A DNA stretch of 64,000 nt. Origin: Ch67 sp041395845. GTDB lineage: Bacteria; Pseudomonadota; Gammaproteobacteria; Pseudomonadales; Ketobacteraceae. A program made the position numbers and the translations under genes. Below are positions 45,822 to 55,446 of the stretch, piece after piece. How positions within the stretch are numbered: position 1 is the first letter of the stretch; every line of letters starts with the position of its first letter. The notes beneath the pieces were generated by a model. That model ran no database searches. It was given only the letters and a program-made list of their open reading frames with translations, and was not told where the DNA came from. Location: positions 17,946-81,945 of the forward strand of contig JAWKZS010000018.1 of assembly GCA_041395845.1 (NCBI GenBank). The letters run 5' to 3'.

Positions 45822-47202
45822 GTTGGGTCACTTGTGTCGGGGATTCAGGGGATTCAGCTGTCCAGCCGGTGGCCAGTGCGCGGGCCAGGGCAATGCGGTA
45901 TTCCAGCAGTTGCTGCTGCGCGGTGATCACATCCTGCTGGGTCTGCTGCTGATCGGTGAGGGCCTGCAGTACGTCGAGATAATCCACATTGCCGGCGCGA
46001 TAGCGCAGGTTGAGTCGCTGCACCACCTGATCATCCAGCGTCATCTTGTTGCGCAGATGCTGCAGATGCTGATGCTGGAAATATTCGCGACTGAGCGCAT
46101 CTTCCACTTCAGCCACGGCTGTCAACAGTGTTTGCTGATAACGGGCGAAGCGCTCTGCCACCACAGCCTGACGACGCGCCACTTCAGCCCGCCGGGCACC
46201 GCCATCCACTATTGGCAACAGCAGGTTGGCGGCCAGATTTTCCAGCCAGTCATCAAACAGATCGGAAGAACGGCTGGCACTGCTGGACACATTCGCCGTC
46301 AGATCCAGACGTGGATAGCGTTCAGCAATCGCGGCCGCGACCTCGGCATCCGCAGCTGCCACCCCCAGATAGGCGCTACGCAGATCGGGGCGTTGCTGCA
46401 ACCAGTCAGCAGTCAGTCCGGTGGCAGGCAATGGCGGCAACGCCGGCAGTGAATTCGACACAGGCAAAGTAGCACCCGGCGCCTGTCCGATCAGGATGCT
46501 AAGGGCATGATCCAGTACCTGAATATCGCTGGCCGTTGCCGTCAGCGCCGCCCGATTCTGTTCCAGCAACACCTGCTGACGTAGCACATCCGCCGCATCG
46601 GCCTGGCCCTGCCGGAATCGCGCTGTCACCAGTTGCAGCACCTTGTCGTTGGTATCCAGCTGTTTTTGCTGCAGTGCCTGCAATTGCCGCTGCGCTACCA
46701 GCTGATACCACACCAGCGTCACATCGGATGCCAGGGTAATGCGCGCGGCTTTCAGATCTTCCACACTGGCATCGCGCTGCAGTGCAGCGGCGTCCACTAC
46801 GTTGCCAATGCGCCCCCACAAATCCACTTCATAGGACGCGGCAAAGCCACCGGAAAACGTCCGGCTGCGTTCAACCCCATCACCATCACTGCGGGAACTG
46901 CCCAGGGTTGCATTCAGAGTCGGCCACCAGCCGGCGCGTTGCTGCTGCAACAACGCATCAGCCTGATTCAGCACTGCCTGCTGCGCCGCGAGCGAATAAT
47001 TGTGGGTGAACGCCTGCTGCACCAGGCTATCCAGCTGCGGATCTGCAAACGCCTGCCAGAAGAAACTGGGCAGGGGCGCCTCACCACTCTGCGAAAACTT
47101 GGCTGGTAACGTTGCGGGAGCCGGTTGCTCTGCCGCCTGATGGGCACAGCCTGCCAGCGCAAGGATCACCAGCAGCAGTGGGACAAACACTCGTCTGGTC
47201 AC
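45799..47202 (-). CDS. TolC-like outer-membrane efflux lipoprotein (NodT family)
   Basis: 467 residues with a lipobox LALAGC. Two outer-membrane efflux repeats give the long alpha-helical and beta-strand TolC fold; characteristic pieces are YEVDLWGRIGNVVDAA and GNVDYLDVLQALTDQQQTQQ. First gene of the three-gene efflux operon. The 298 bases upstream to the hypothetical gene at 47501 hold no recognisable gene and presumably both divergent promoters. Confidence 0.93.
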   Translation of the reverse strand: MTRRVFVPLLLVILALAGCAHQAAEQPAPATLPAKFSQSGEAPLPSFFWQAFADPQLDSLVQQAFTHNYSLAAQQAVLNQADALLQQQRAGWWPTLNATLGSSRSDGDGVERSRTFSGGFAASYEVDLWGRIGNVVDAAALQRDASVEDLKAARITLASDVTLVWYQLVAQRQLQALQQKQLDTNDKVLQLVTARFRQGQADAADVLRQQVLLEQNRAALTATASDIQVLDHALSILIGQAPGATLPVSNSLPALPPLPATGLTADWLQQRPDLRSAYLGVAAADAEVAAAIAERYPRLDLTANVSSSASRSSDLFDDWLENLAANLLLPIVDGGARRAEVARRQAVVAERFARYQQTLLTAVAEVEDALSREYFQHQHLQHLRNKMTLDDQVVQRLNLRYRAGNVDYLDVLQALTDQQQTQQDVITAQQQLLEYRIALARALATGWTAESPESPTQVTQHESASGH

Positions 47203-47500
47203 GATCAGGGGAACTTCCTCTCGTCGATTCTGAGTCGGGGTATGAAACCACGGAAATGTGCGAAAACTATGGAAGAATGATACCCGCTACCACAGATACC
47301 ACTTCCCGGTGTCCAGCAATTGACTGGCATTCACCTGCCGCAGTTCCACGCCCCTGCACTCGCCTGTTGAATTTCAATGAGTTAATCCGCCATTCTGCCA
47401 CCAGTGTTACGATTCTTCACCGGTAACAAACGGAAACAGACAAGAAACCAGCATTCGCGCTAGTGTTGGGCCATCTGTCACGAATCGGTGGGGGTTGACC

Positions 47501-47956
47501 ATGAGCGACGTGAAGTCCGCTGCCAAAGTCGATTTCAAACTGGCCTATCGCCTGACCCGGCGTCACGATCTGGCGTTCATCAACGCCCTGTCCCGCTCCG
47601 GCGATCTGGATCAGGTCCTGATTTCCGAACAGGCCAATCGCTGGCTGGACCAGCAGGGTCTGCTGCCACTGGATATCATCAGCAAGCTGCATATTCTGCT
47701 GGAACGGGAAAAGGATGACCAGAAACGCTATTTTGGTTTCCAGTATCGCGGCCAGGCGATGGCGTTCGTGATTGCCTACATCGACCAGTACGCCTGGGAA
47801 AACGGCATCTACCGGGAACGTACCACCGGCGAAAACCAGCGTCTGATCCGCCGCACCCTGCACCTGTTCCTGTTCGATGAAATCTACTCCGCCAAGGAAC
47901 AGCGCCACAAGATGATGCGGGTGCAGATTCCCCAGGCAGAAGCCGAAGCGGTCTGA
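47501..47956 (+). CDS. Conserved-looking hypothetical protein
   Basis: 151 residues from ATG 47501 (a TTG two codons earlier is possible), with GGTGGGGG upstream. Mostly helical, charged and soluble: RLTRRHDLAFINALSRSGDL, then ISKLHILLEREKDDQKRYFGF, YIDQYAWENGIYRERTTGE and LHLFLFDEIYSAKEQRHKMM. I do not recognise the family. Codon use is like the neighbours and a strong terminator follows, so it looks like a real single-gene transcript. Confidence 0.7.
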   Translation: MSDVKSAAKVDFKLAYRLTRRHDLAFINALSRSGDLDQVLISEQANRWLDQQGLLPLDIISKLHILLEREKDDQKRYFGFQYRGQAMAFVIAYIDQYAWENGIYRERTTGENQRLIRRTLHLFLFDEIYSAKEQRHKMMRVQIPQAEAEAV

Positions 47957-47977
47957 TCACCGCCCCGCACCAGCAAT

Positions 47978-48008
47978 AAAAAAAGCCTGAGTTGTTCAGG
48001 CTTTTTTT
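47978..48008. terminator. Bidirectional terminator
   Basis: AGCCTGA (47984-47990) and TCAGGCT (47996-48002) arms with A and T runs on both sides. It serves the hypothetical gene on the plus strand and the CoA-transferase operon on the minus strand. Confidence 0.88.
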
Positions 48009-48036
48009 GTTTCAGCACACCCGTGCAGATGCGCAA

Positions 48037-48696
48037 TTACTGAAACTGCATCTCCGGTACATGATCAGGTACCACCAGCTCACCTTCCGTCAGTGACACG
48101 ATTTCTTCCACACTGACACCCGGCGCACGCTCCTTCAACCAGAACTTGCCGTCCTTGATTTCCAGATAGGCCAGATCGGTCAACACATGCTTGATGCAGG
48201 CCGCGCCCGTCAAAGGCAGGCTGCATTTTTTCAGCAGTTTCGATTCGCCGTGTTTCGAGGCGTGGGTCATGATGACAATGATATTGTCCGCACCCGCCAC
48301 CAGATCCATCGCACCGCCCATACCTTTGATGAGCTTGCCGGGAATCATGTAGGACGCAATATTGCCTTCCACATCCACTTCAAACGCGCCCAGCACCGTG
48401 AGGTCCACGTGACCACCGCGGATCATTGCAAAGGATTCTGCAGAGGAAAATATCGACGCACCAGTAACCGCCGTCACGGTCTGCTTGCCGGCATTGATCA
48501 TGTCGGCGTCGACCTGGTCTTCGGTGGGAAAGGGCCCCATGCCAAGCAAACCGTTTTCGGATTGCAGCATGACTTCAATATCGTTGGGAATGTAATTGGC
48601 CACCAGGGTTGGAATGCCGATGCCCAAGTTCACGTAGTAACCGTCTTTTAGTTCACGGGCAACACGCATCGCCATTTGTTCGCGGGTCAGTGCCAT
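48037..48696 (-). CDS. scoB: 3-oxoacid CoA-transferase subunit B
   Basis: 219 residues. The catalytic glutamate is in SENGLLGMGP, the signature of beta subunits of succinyl-CoA:3-ketoacid/acetoacetate CoA-transferase. LGIGIPTLVANYIP and RGGHVDLTVLGAFEVD are further conserved segments. With subunit A it activates acetoacetate or other ketoacids. It starts 2 bp after the subunit A stop. Confidence 0.93.
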   Translation of the reverse strand: MALTREQMAMRVARELKDGYYVNLGIGIPTLVANYIPNDIEVMLQSENGLLGMGPFPTEDQVDADMINAGKQTVTAVTGASIFSSAESFAMIRGGHVDLTVLGAFEVDVEGNIASYMIPGKLIKGMGGAMDLVAGADNIIVIMTHASKHGESKLLKKCSLPLTGAACIKHVLTDLAYLEIKDGKFWLKERAPGVSVEEIVSLTEGELVVPDHVPEMQFQ

Positions 48697-48698
48697 GC

Positions 48699-49400
48699 TT
48701 ATGCTCTCCGTACCGTACGTTGTTCAATACGCTTTTCAAACGTGCCCTGAATCAGACGATCCACATAAATGCCGGGCGTGTGGATCTGCGACGGTTCCAG
48801 TTCACCGGGTTCGACAATTTCTTCCACTTCCATCACGGTGATCTTGCCGGCGGTTGCTGCCATCGGATTGAAATTCATTGCGGTATGACGGTAGATCGCA
48901 TTGCCATATCGGTCCGCCTTCCAGGCTTTGACAATGGCGAAATCGCCGACGATGGATTCTTCGAGGATATATTTGCGGCCGTTGAATTCACGCACGTCTT
49001 TACCTTCACCCACCGCGGTGCCGTATCCGGTAGCGGTGTAGAATGCCGGAATACCGGCCCCACCGGCACGCATCTTTTCGGCCAGCGTGCCCTGTGGTGT
49101 CAGTTCAACTTCCAGCGAGCCATCCATCATCTGCTGCATGAACAGGGCGTTTTCACCCACATAGGACGACACCATCTTTCTGATCTGACGATCCTCCAGC
49201 AGAATGCCCAGGCCGAAACCATCGACGCCCGCATTATTGGAAACAACGGTCAGCCCTCGGGTGCCCATTTTCTTGATCTGCCTGATCAGGTTTTCCGGAA
49301 TACCGCAGAGGCCAAAGCCCCCGGCAATCACCGTCATTCCATCTTCCAGGCCGGCCATCGCCTCTTCATAGCTGCCGACCACCTTGTTGAATCCGGACAT
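48699..49400 (-). CDS. scoA: 3-oxoacid CoA-transferase subunit A
   Basis: 233 residues with the CoA-transferase family signature IAGGFGLCGIPENLI at about 26-40, and NNAGVDGFGLGILL and GAGIPAFYTATGYGT segments. It pairs with subunit B to move CoA from succinyl-CoA to acetoacetate. First gene of the operon and divergent from a LysR regulator that is likely to control it. Confidence 0.93.
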   Translation of the reverse strand: MSGFNKVVGSYEEAMAGLEDGMTVIAGGFGLCGIPENLIRQIKKMGTRGLTVVSNNAGVDGFGLGILLEDRQIRKMVSSYVGENALFMQQMMDGSLEVELTPQGTLAEKMRAGGAGIPAFYTATGYGTAVGEGKDVREFNGRKYILEESIVGDFAIVKAWKADRYGNAIYRHTAMNFNPMAATAGKITVMEVEEIVEPGELEPSQIHTPGIYVDRLIQGTFEKRIEQRTVRRA

Positions 49401-49485
49401 TACTGTCTCCTTGCTTCAATGACTCGCATGTGGACAAGAATGCGGCAGCACCTTATATTAATCAAATCTAAATATATAAATAATT

Positions 49486-49498
49486 AATAGATTCTATT
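49486..49498. promoter_or_regulatory. Candidate LysR operator
   Basis: AATAGATTCTATT, a 5-bp inverted repeat with a 3-base centre, in the very AT-rich 114-bp divergent gap between scoA and the LysR gene. Position and symmetry suit LysR binding, but the T-N11-A rule is loose and this rests on sequence only. Confidence 0.4.
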
Positions 49499-49514
49499 TA
49501 TCAATAGAAACCCC

Positions 49515-50411
49515 ATGCTGAACGTCACCATCAAGCAGGTTCGCGCGTTTGTTACGGTCGCCCGCTGCCGCAGTTTTGCCGAAGCAGCGGACCAGCTGTT
49601 TCTGTCGCAACCGGCCCTCAGCGTTGCCATCAAGGGGCTGGAAGATGCACTGGGTGGCAAGCTGCTGGTGCGTTCGACACGTACCCTGGCGCTGTCCCCC
49701 GAGGGGGAAGCCTTCCTGCCCACCGCCCAGCGTCTGCTGGCCGACTGGGATACCGCACTCAGTGATGTCAGCAGCCAGTTTGCGCTGCGCACCGGGCGGG
49801 TGAGTCTGGCATCCATGCCGTCGTTCGCCGCCGGTCTGCTGCCGGAAGTCCTGACGCCGTTCAAACACCAGTATCCCGACGTCACCATTACCCTGCAGGA
49901 TGTAGTGGCGGAAGAAGTCATCGCACTGGTGCGCAGCGGCCGCGTCGAGCTGGGCATCTGTTTTGATCCGGGCAAACAGGAAGATCTGCAGTTTTCGCCC
50001 CTGTTCGAGGATCGCTTTGTCGCCGTGATGCCACCGAACCACCCGCTCCTGCAGTCCCGCAAAGCCAGCATCAAACAGCTCGCCCGCCATGGCCTGATCA
50101 CCCTTCAATCACCGTCCCATATCGGTGATCTGATCCGAAAAGCAGTGGAAGCCGAACAAGAGGAATTCCAGCCGGCCCTGGAAGCACATCAGTTGATGAC
50201 AGTAGGTCGCATGGTGGCCACCGGCCTGGGCGTCAGCATTGTGCCTGCCCTGTGCCAGCCCATGATGGAGATGGCCGGTGCCCGCTGCCTGATGCTGCAG
50301 GGCAAAGGCATCAGCGAGCGGGTCGGCATCGTGACCCGGCGCCGTTATCCGCTTTCCGCAGCTTCCCAGGCCCTGTTCACGTTTCTGCAGCAACGTTATC
50401 TGAAGAAGTGA
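49515..50411 (+). CDS. LysR-family transcriptional regulator
   Basis: 298 residues. The N-terminal helix-turn-helix is FAEAADQLFLSQPALSVAIK (about 20-40). The substrate-binding domain of about 200 residues carries SLASMPSFAAGLLPEVLTPF and RFVAVMPPNHPLL. It lies divergent from scoAB and most likely controls it, with acetoacetate or a related acid as possible inducer. Confidence 0.92.
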   Translation: MLNVTIKQVRAFVTVARCRSFAEAADQLFLSQPALSVAIKGLEDALGGKLLVRSTRTLALSPEGEAFLPTAQRLLADWDTALSDVSSQFALRTGRVSLASMPSFAAGLLPEVLTPFKHQYPDVTITLQDVVAEEVIALVRSGRVELGICFDPGKQEDLQFSPLFEDRFVAVMPPNHPLLQSRKASIKQLARHGLITLQSPSHIGDLIRKAVEAEQEEFQPALEAHQLMTVGRMVATGLGVSIVPALCQPMMEMAGARCLMLQGKGISERVGIVTRRRYPLSAASQALFTFLQQRYLKK

Positions 50412-50602
50412 CTCTGTGGTCCGACGACACAGCCAAATTAAATGACATGATTTAATACCGGACAGTTGCCCCGGAAATGGTATCGTCAAACCCTCGAATC
50501 CGAACATTTGCATGGCGTTGGTCGCGATCTGCAACACAGCCTTCTTGATTGTGTGATCGACGTTACACTGAATAAAACTACAAAGAGAGGGTGAGGCTTC
50601 CC

Positions 50603-52096
50603 ATGTCGCTGGAACATTTTGATGTACTGATCATCGGCGCCGGCCTGTCGGGCATTGGCGCCGCCTGCCACCTGAAGCGGGAAACACCGCGCAAGACCTT
50701 TGCCCTGCTGGAAGCCCGTCACGCCATGGGCGGCACCTGGGATCTGTTCCGCTACCCCGGCATCCGTTCTGATTCCGACATGTACACCCTGGGCTACAAC
50801 TTCAAGCCCTGGACCAATCCCAAGGCGATCGCCGACGGCCCGTCGATCCGCGACTATATCCGCGATACGGCACGCGAATACGGTGTCGACCAGAAGATCC
50901 GCTACAACAAGCGGGTGAAAAGCGCCAACTGGTCCAGCCGGGATGCTGCGTGGATTCTGGACATCGAAGATACGGCGACCGGCGAGCAGTTGCAGATGAG
51001 CTGCAACTTCGTCATCAGCTGCACCGGCTACTACAACTATGCCGCCGGTTACACGCCGGAATTTGCCGGCCGCGACGACTTCAAGGGCCAGATCATCCAC
51101 CCCCAGCAGTGGCCGGAAGATCTCGATTACAGCGGCAAGAAAGTCGTGGTGATCGGCAGCGGCGCCACCGCCGTCACCCTGGTGCCGGCAATGACCGACA
51201 AGGCTGGTCACGTCACCATGCTGCAGCGCTCCCCCACCTATGTGGCCAGCGTGCCGCTGGAAGACAAGATTTCCAACAACCTGCGTCGCTATCTGCCGGA
51301 CACCCTGGTCTACCGTCTGGCACGGACCCGCAATGTGGCCTTCACCCTGGGCTTCTATCGCCTGGCCAAGACCCGGCCGAAAGCCATCCGCCGTCTGCTG
51401 CTGTCCCAGGTCAAGCGCCAGCTGAGCCCCAACGCCGACATGCAGCACTGGACCCCCAAATACAATCCCTGGGATGAACGCTTGTGCGCCGTGCCAAACG
51501 GTGATCTGTTCAAGGTGATTCGCAAAGGCAAGGCCAGCGTCGTCACCGATCAGATTGAACGCTTTGATGCCACCGGCATTCAGCTGAAATCGGGCCAGCA
51601 TCTGGACGCCGACATCATCATCACCGCCACCGGACTGGATCTGCAGATGCTCGGTGGCGCCAGCCTGACTGTGGACGGCAAGCCGTACGATCTCAGTGCG
51701 ACCATGAACTACAAGGGCGTGATGTTCCGCGACCTGCCGAACCTGGCCATGGTCTTTGGTTACACCAATGCATCCTGGACCCTGAAGGCGGACATCACCT
51801 GCGAATACGTCTGCCGCCTGCTGAAACTGATGGACAAGAAAGGTCTGCGTCAGGTGACGCCGCGCAACCATGATCCCGAACTGCACGAAATTCCTTTCCT
51901 CGACATGCAGTCCGGTTATGTGCAGCGCGCGCTGGGCAAACTGCCACGCCAGGGCTCCAAAGCACCGTGGAAGCTGCATCAGAATTACGCGCTCGATCTG
52001 GCCAACCTGCGTTACGGCAAGATGGAAGATGACTGCCTGGAATTTTCCAATCCCGGTCGCGGAAAGCTGACCGTCGGCGCCGCCCGCACCGCCTGA
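50603..52096 (+). CDS. Flavin-containing monooxygenase (AlmA/BVMO-like)
   Basis: 497 residues from the ATG at 50603. The FAD-binding Rossmann motif is GAGLSGIG, and NADPH binding is by GSGATAVTL. The Baeyer-Villiger fingerprint F-x-G-x3-H-x3-W is matched by FKGQIIHPQQW. Length and the GTWDLFRYPGIRSDSDMYT region resemble AlmA, the long-chain alkane hydroxylase of Acinetobacter and Alcanivorax. Substrate (alkane, ketone) cannot be decided from sequence. It stands alone with about 190 bp upstream. Confidence 0.9.
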   Translation: MSLEHFDVLIIGAGLSGIGAACHLKRETPRKTFALLEARHAMGGTWDLFRYPGIRSDSDMYTLGYNFKPWTNPKAIADGPSIRDYIRDTAREYGVDQKIRYNKRVKSANWSSRDAAWILDIEDTATGEQLQMSCNFVISCTGYYNYAAGYTPEFAGRDDFKGQIIHPQQWPEDLDYSGKKVVVIGSGATAVTLVPAMTDKAGHVTMLQRSPTYVASVPLEDKISNNLRRYLPDTLVYRLARTRNVAFTLGFYRLAKTRPKAIRRLLLSQVKRQLSPNADMQHWTPKYNPWDERLCAVPNGDLFKVIRKGKASVVTDQIERFDATGIQLKSGQHLDADIIITATGLDLQMLGGASLTVDGKPYDLSATMNYKGVMFRDLPNLAMVFGYTNASWTLKADITCEYVCRLLKLMDKKGLRQVTPRNHDPELHEIPFLDMQSGYVQRALGKLPRQGSKAPWKLHQNYALDLANLRYGKMEDDCLEFSNPGRGKLTVGAARTA

Positions 52097-52203
52097 ACAA
52101 CTCAATCCACCTTCTGCCAGGTCGGGGACGTTTGCGCCCCTGACCGCAATCCCCGTGGCAATGCATCTATACTGTCTGAACACAGACAGGCGGAGCCGCA
52201 ACG

Positions 52204-53304
52204 ATGGATCTATTACCCTATCTCAAAGCCATGGTGGACAAGGAAGCCTCGGATCTCTACTTTTCCGCCGGCGCTCCCGTGGCGATGAAAGTGGAAGGTC
52301 ACACCGCTTACGTTACCCAGCATCCCCTTGGGCCAGGCATGGCGAAAGAACTGGCCTACTCCGTCATGAGCGACAAGCAGCGGGCGGAATTCGAACGCGA
52401 GCTTGAACTGGACATGGCTGTCAGCGTCGAGCAGCTGGGCCGCTTCCGCCTCAACGTGTTCATGCAACGGGGTGAAGTGGCGCTGGTGGTGCGTTACATC
52501 AAATCCGTGATTCCCGATGTGAAAAGTCTGCAGCTGCCGGAACTGCTCAACGATCTGATCATGGCGCCGCGGGGGCTGATTCTGGTGGTGGGTACTACCG
52601 GCTCGGGCAAATCTACCACCCTGGCCTCGATGATCGATTACCGCAATCGCCACAAATCCGGCCACATCCTGACGATCGAAGATCCCATCGAGTACATTCA
52701 CCATCACCGCAAATCCATCGTCAACCAGCGCGAAGTGGGCGTGGATACCCACTCCTTCAGCCATGCCCTGCGACGTGCCATGCGGGAAGCGCCGGATGTG
52801 ATTATGGTGGGCGAAATCCGCGATCGCGAAACCATGCAGCAGGCGCTGTCCTATGCCGAAACCGGCCACCTGTGCCTGTCCACCCTGCACGCTGCCAACG
52901 CCAACAAGGCGCTGCGGCGGATCGTGAATTTCTTTCCGGAATCCGCGCACACCGAGCTGTTTCTGGATCTGTCCCTGCATCTGCAGGCCATCATTTCCCA
53001 GCGTTTGCTGCCTGGCACCCATGCGAAACGGGTACCGGCGGTGGAAGTCATGCTGGCCACGCCCTACATCAAGGATCTGATCCAGAAAGGCGAGATCGAC
53101 AACATCCACGATGCAATGGAAAAGAACAGCGATCACGGCATGCAGACCTTCGATCAGTCCATTCTCAACCTGTATCACCAGCAGCTGATTACCCAGCAGG
53201 TAGCGCTGGAACATGCGGATTCGCGCAACAACCTGAGTATCAGGATGCGGCTGGAAGACGGCACCATCGGCAACACGACTCACATGCGCCTGAGTGACGA
53301 CTGA
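52204..53304 (+). CDS. pilU: Type IV pilus retraction ATPase PilU
   Basis: 366 residues of the PilT/PilU ATPase family. Walker A is GTTGSGKST at 130-138. The Asp box is TIEDPIEYIH, Walker B is PDVIMVGEIRD, and the His box is THLCLSTLHAANANKAL-like. It works with PilT to retract pili for twitching. No pilT is adjacent. The C-terminal tail after about 340 is longer than in PilT, and the segment NLYHQQLI is usual for PilU. Confidence 0.88.
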   Translation: MDLLPYLKAMVDKEASDLYFSAGAPVAMKVEGHTAYVTQHPLGPGMAKELAYSVMSDKQRAEFERELELDMAVSVEQLGRFRLNVFMQRGEVALVVRYIKSVIPDVKSLQLPELLNDLIMAPRGLILVVGTTGSGKSTTLASMIDYRNRHKSGHILTIEDPIEYIHHHRKSIVNQREVGVDTHSFSHALRRAMREAPDVIMVGEIRDRETMQQALSYAETGHLCLSTLHAANANKALRRIVNFFPESAHTELFLDLSLHLQAIISQRLLPGTHAKRVPAVEVMLATPYIKDLIQKGEIDNIHDAMEKNSDHGMQTFDQSILNLYHQQLITQQVALEHADSRNNLSIRMRLEDGTIGNTTHMRLSDD

Positions 53305-53319
53305 TGTACAGCTGTACGA

Positions 53320-54054
53320 TCAGCGATTCCCGCGCCGGCGATTTTGCAGGGCATGCTCGCAGGCGCGCTCGTACAGATCGTGCAGTTCTTCCGGCGTAAT
53401 ATCCACGTAGGTGTCCATCTGTTGCAGAGCGTGAGTGAAATCATCTTCGCTCAGGCGCACGGCGGGTGCAGGAACCGTCGGCCGCAACTGCGGATGCAGC
53501 AGATGGGCAGGATAACGCCGCCACGGAAACCAGACATTAAACACCACCGCCGCCAGCACCAATACACCGGCATTGAACAGCGCGGGGATCAGCACATACA
53601 GATAGCCCAACTGTTCCACCTCACTGCCGCCGGTCACCGCAATCAGCGCCGCCGCACCACCGGGAGGATGCAGACAGCGCAGGTAATACATGGCCACCAC
53701 TGATCCACCCACCGCCAGCGCCATCGCCAGCGCTTCGTGAGGAATCTGCTGCTGGCAAAACACGCCGAGCAGTGCCGATACAGCATAACCGCCCACCACC
53801 GCCCAGGGTTGCGACAACGCACCATGGGGCACCGCAAACAGCAGCACTGCAGTCGCGCCTACCGACGCAATCATCAGCGGCTGCATGGCAAGCGGTACCC
53901 ACCACTGACAGGCCGCCGCCAGCACCAGCATGCCGATCAGGGCGCCCAGCCCGGACAGCCACTTTTCCCGATGGGACGTGGCATCACTGCCAATCCCCAG
54001 AAACAACCGCACCTCACGCAGCAGGCTGCGCAAGGGAAATCCGGCTACCACCAT
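53320..54054 (-). CDS. HPP-family membrane protein
   Basis: 244 residues. It has four or more membrane segments and the family motif CLHPPGGAAALIAV. HPP proteins have been linked to nitrite transport in plastids and cyanobacteria, but their role in proteobacteria is open. A soluble C-terminal region (about 185-244) is charged. It converges with pilU and is preceded after 16 bp by the small membrane protein gene. Confidence 0.85.
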   Translation of the reverse strand: MVVAGFPLRSLLREVRLFLGIGSDATSHREKWLSGLGALIGMLVLAAACQWWVPLAMQPLMIASVGATAVLLFAVPHGALSQPWAVVGGYAVSALLGVFCQQQIPHEALAMALAVGGSVVAMYYLRCLHPPGGAAALIAVTGGSEVEQLGYLYVLIPALFNAGVLVLAAVVFNVWFPWRRYPAHLLHPQLRPTVPAPAVRLSEDDFTHALQQMDTYVDITPEELHDLYERACEHALQNRRRGNR

Positions 54055-54070
54055 CCTGCCTGCTCCCCTG

Positions 54071-54283
54071 TCAACCTTGCTCCGACTGCCGCCGCGCCAA
54101 CGCTTCCAGCCGCATCACATAACCGATCTTGATGCCCACGGCCCCAACCATGGCGAGCGCATGCCCCGCCACCAGCACGCCAACGGGCAACTGCCCTTCC
54201 AGACTGAACACGGCAACCAGACAGGCCACCACCACCAGCGTCGAGAAAAACATCAGCAAGGTTGAGAAATCTTCCAGCGACAT
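54071..54283 (-). CDS. Small two-helix membrane protein
   Basis: 70 residues: membrane helix at about 8-27 (LLMFFSTLVVVACLVAVFSL), a short loop, a second at about 33-56, and a charged C-terminus. There is a GAGG-like site before the ATG. Not recognised. The 16-bp spacing to the HPP gene suggests an operon and possibly a complex. Confidence 0.6.
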   Translation of the reverse strand: MSLEDFSTLLMFFSTLVVVACLVAVFSLEGQLPVGVLVAGHALAMVGAVGIKIGYVMRLEALARRQSEQG

Positions 54284-54389
54284 TGCGTCCTCCTACCCAA
54301 TTCAGGGGCGCAATCTACCGCCAAACAGACAAGGTTAATAATGAATTTGAATGCGTGTTAATATCAAAATATTCGATACAAAGGAGCGT

Positions 54390-55238
54390 ATGATGGACGT
54401 CGAACTGGCGAAAACCTTTCTGGAGGTGGTCAACGCGGGCAGCTTCATCAAGGCATCCGAGCGCCTGCATGTCACCCAGACCGCCGTCACCGCCCGCGTC
54501 CGCAGCCTAGAACAGCTGCTGGACTGCACCCTGTTCGTACGCAACCGCGCCGGCGCCCGCCTCACCGCGCAGGGGGAAAAGTTCGTTGCCCACGCCACGG
54601 CGCTGGTGCAGACCTGGGAACATGCCCGCAACCAGATGCGGCTGCCCGAAGGCCACAAAACCCGCCTCTACCTGGGTGGCGAAACCAGCCTGTGGAATCC
54701 GCTGCTGCTGAACTGGGTGCAATGGATTCACAGCTGTCAGCCGGACGTGGCCGTCGACGCCCGGGTCGATGATCCCACCCTGCTGATCACGGCGCTGGAG
54801 CGGGGCTTGCTGGATGCTGCCATCGTGCATCGTCCAAATTATTATTCCGGCTTCACTGTCGAGCAGCTGCTGGAAGAAAAGCTGATCCACGTGCAGACCC
54901 AGGGCAATCCCGGCACCAATCTATTTATAAACTGGGGAGAGGATTTCGTGCGCCAGTACGATGCCGCCCTGCCGCAACCGCGCCACAGCGCCTATTCCTT
55001 CAACCTGGGCTTGCTGGCGCTGCAGATCATGTTGCGCAACGGCGGTAATGGGTGGTTCCGCACCCGGGTGGTGGAAAAATACCTGGCGTCCGGCGAACTG
55101 GAACGGGTGAAGGGATCACCGGAATTCACCTATCCGGTCTTTGTGACCTATCGGGCAGGGATCGACAACGAACCCTTGCGGATTGCGCTGGACGGGTTGC
55201 TGGAAACCGTGACACCGGAATCGCGTTGGGAGGTTTGA
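54390..55238 (+). CDS. LysR-family transcriptional regulator
   Basis: 282 residues from the ATG at 54390, preceded by AAAGGAG. Helix-turn-helix: FIKASERLHVTQTAVTARVR. The effector domain is LysR-like, though ILITALERGLLDAAIVHRPN and the long basic stretch at 54620-54660 are not family-diagnostic. An AATAT-N4-ATATT inverted repeat (54360-54373) sits just upstream and could be autoregulatory. Target genes are unknown; the divergent small membrane protein and HPP genes are candidates. Confidence 0.9.
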   Translation: MMDVELAKTFLEVVNAGSFIKASERLHVTQTAVTARVRSLEQLLDCTLFVRNRAGARLTAQGEKFVAHATALVQTWEHARNQMRLPEGHKTRLYLGGETSLWNPLLLNWVQWIHSCQPDVAVDARVDDPTLLITALERGLLDAAIVHRPNYYSGFTVEQLLEEKLIHVQTQGNPGTNLFINWGEDFVRQYDAALPQPRHSAYSFNLGLLALQIMLRNGGNGWFRTRVVEKYLASGELERVKGSPEFTYPVFVTYRAGIDNEPLRIALDGLLETVTPESRWEV

Positions 55239-55264
55239 CAGGTTGCAGGAATCTGCAGTGCCAG

Positions 55265-55322
55265 AAACGCAAAAGCCCCGGATAAACCGGGGCTTTCTGC
55301 ATTTGGCGGTGAGGGAGGGATT
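55265..55322. repeat. 58-bp direct repeat, distal copy (tRNA-Ser 3' end plus terminator)
   Basis: Identical over 58 bp to 55447-55504. In the tRNA direction it contains the last 19 nt of tRNA-Ser, including CCA, followed by the terminator hairpin. The rest of the tRNA is absent, so this is not a second tRNA gene. Confidence 0.95.
55270..55294 (-). terminator. Distal copy of tRNA-Ser terminator
   Basis: Hairpin AGCCCCGG / CCGGGGCT with a TTTT tract on the minus strand. It may also stop the converging LysR transcript. Confidence 0.8.
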
Positions 55323-55446
55323 ATTCGGCCTGCGGCCTCACCCACTCGCTGACGCTCGGGGCCGCCGTCGCTGCGCGCCGGCGTTCCTTCGGCGCCACAG
55401 CGCCTCGGTCGAACCCTGCCGAGGATTCTCACCCTTCCCTCCCCTT

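Noticed and set aside
50486..52201. 571-codon minus-strand frame opposite the AlmA-like gene
   Set aside because: Shadow frame; no domain, and the plus strand has all family motifs.
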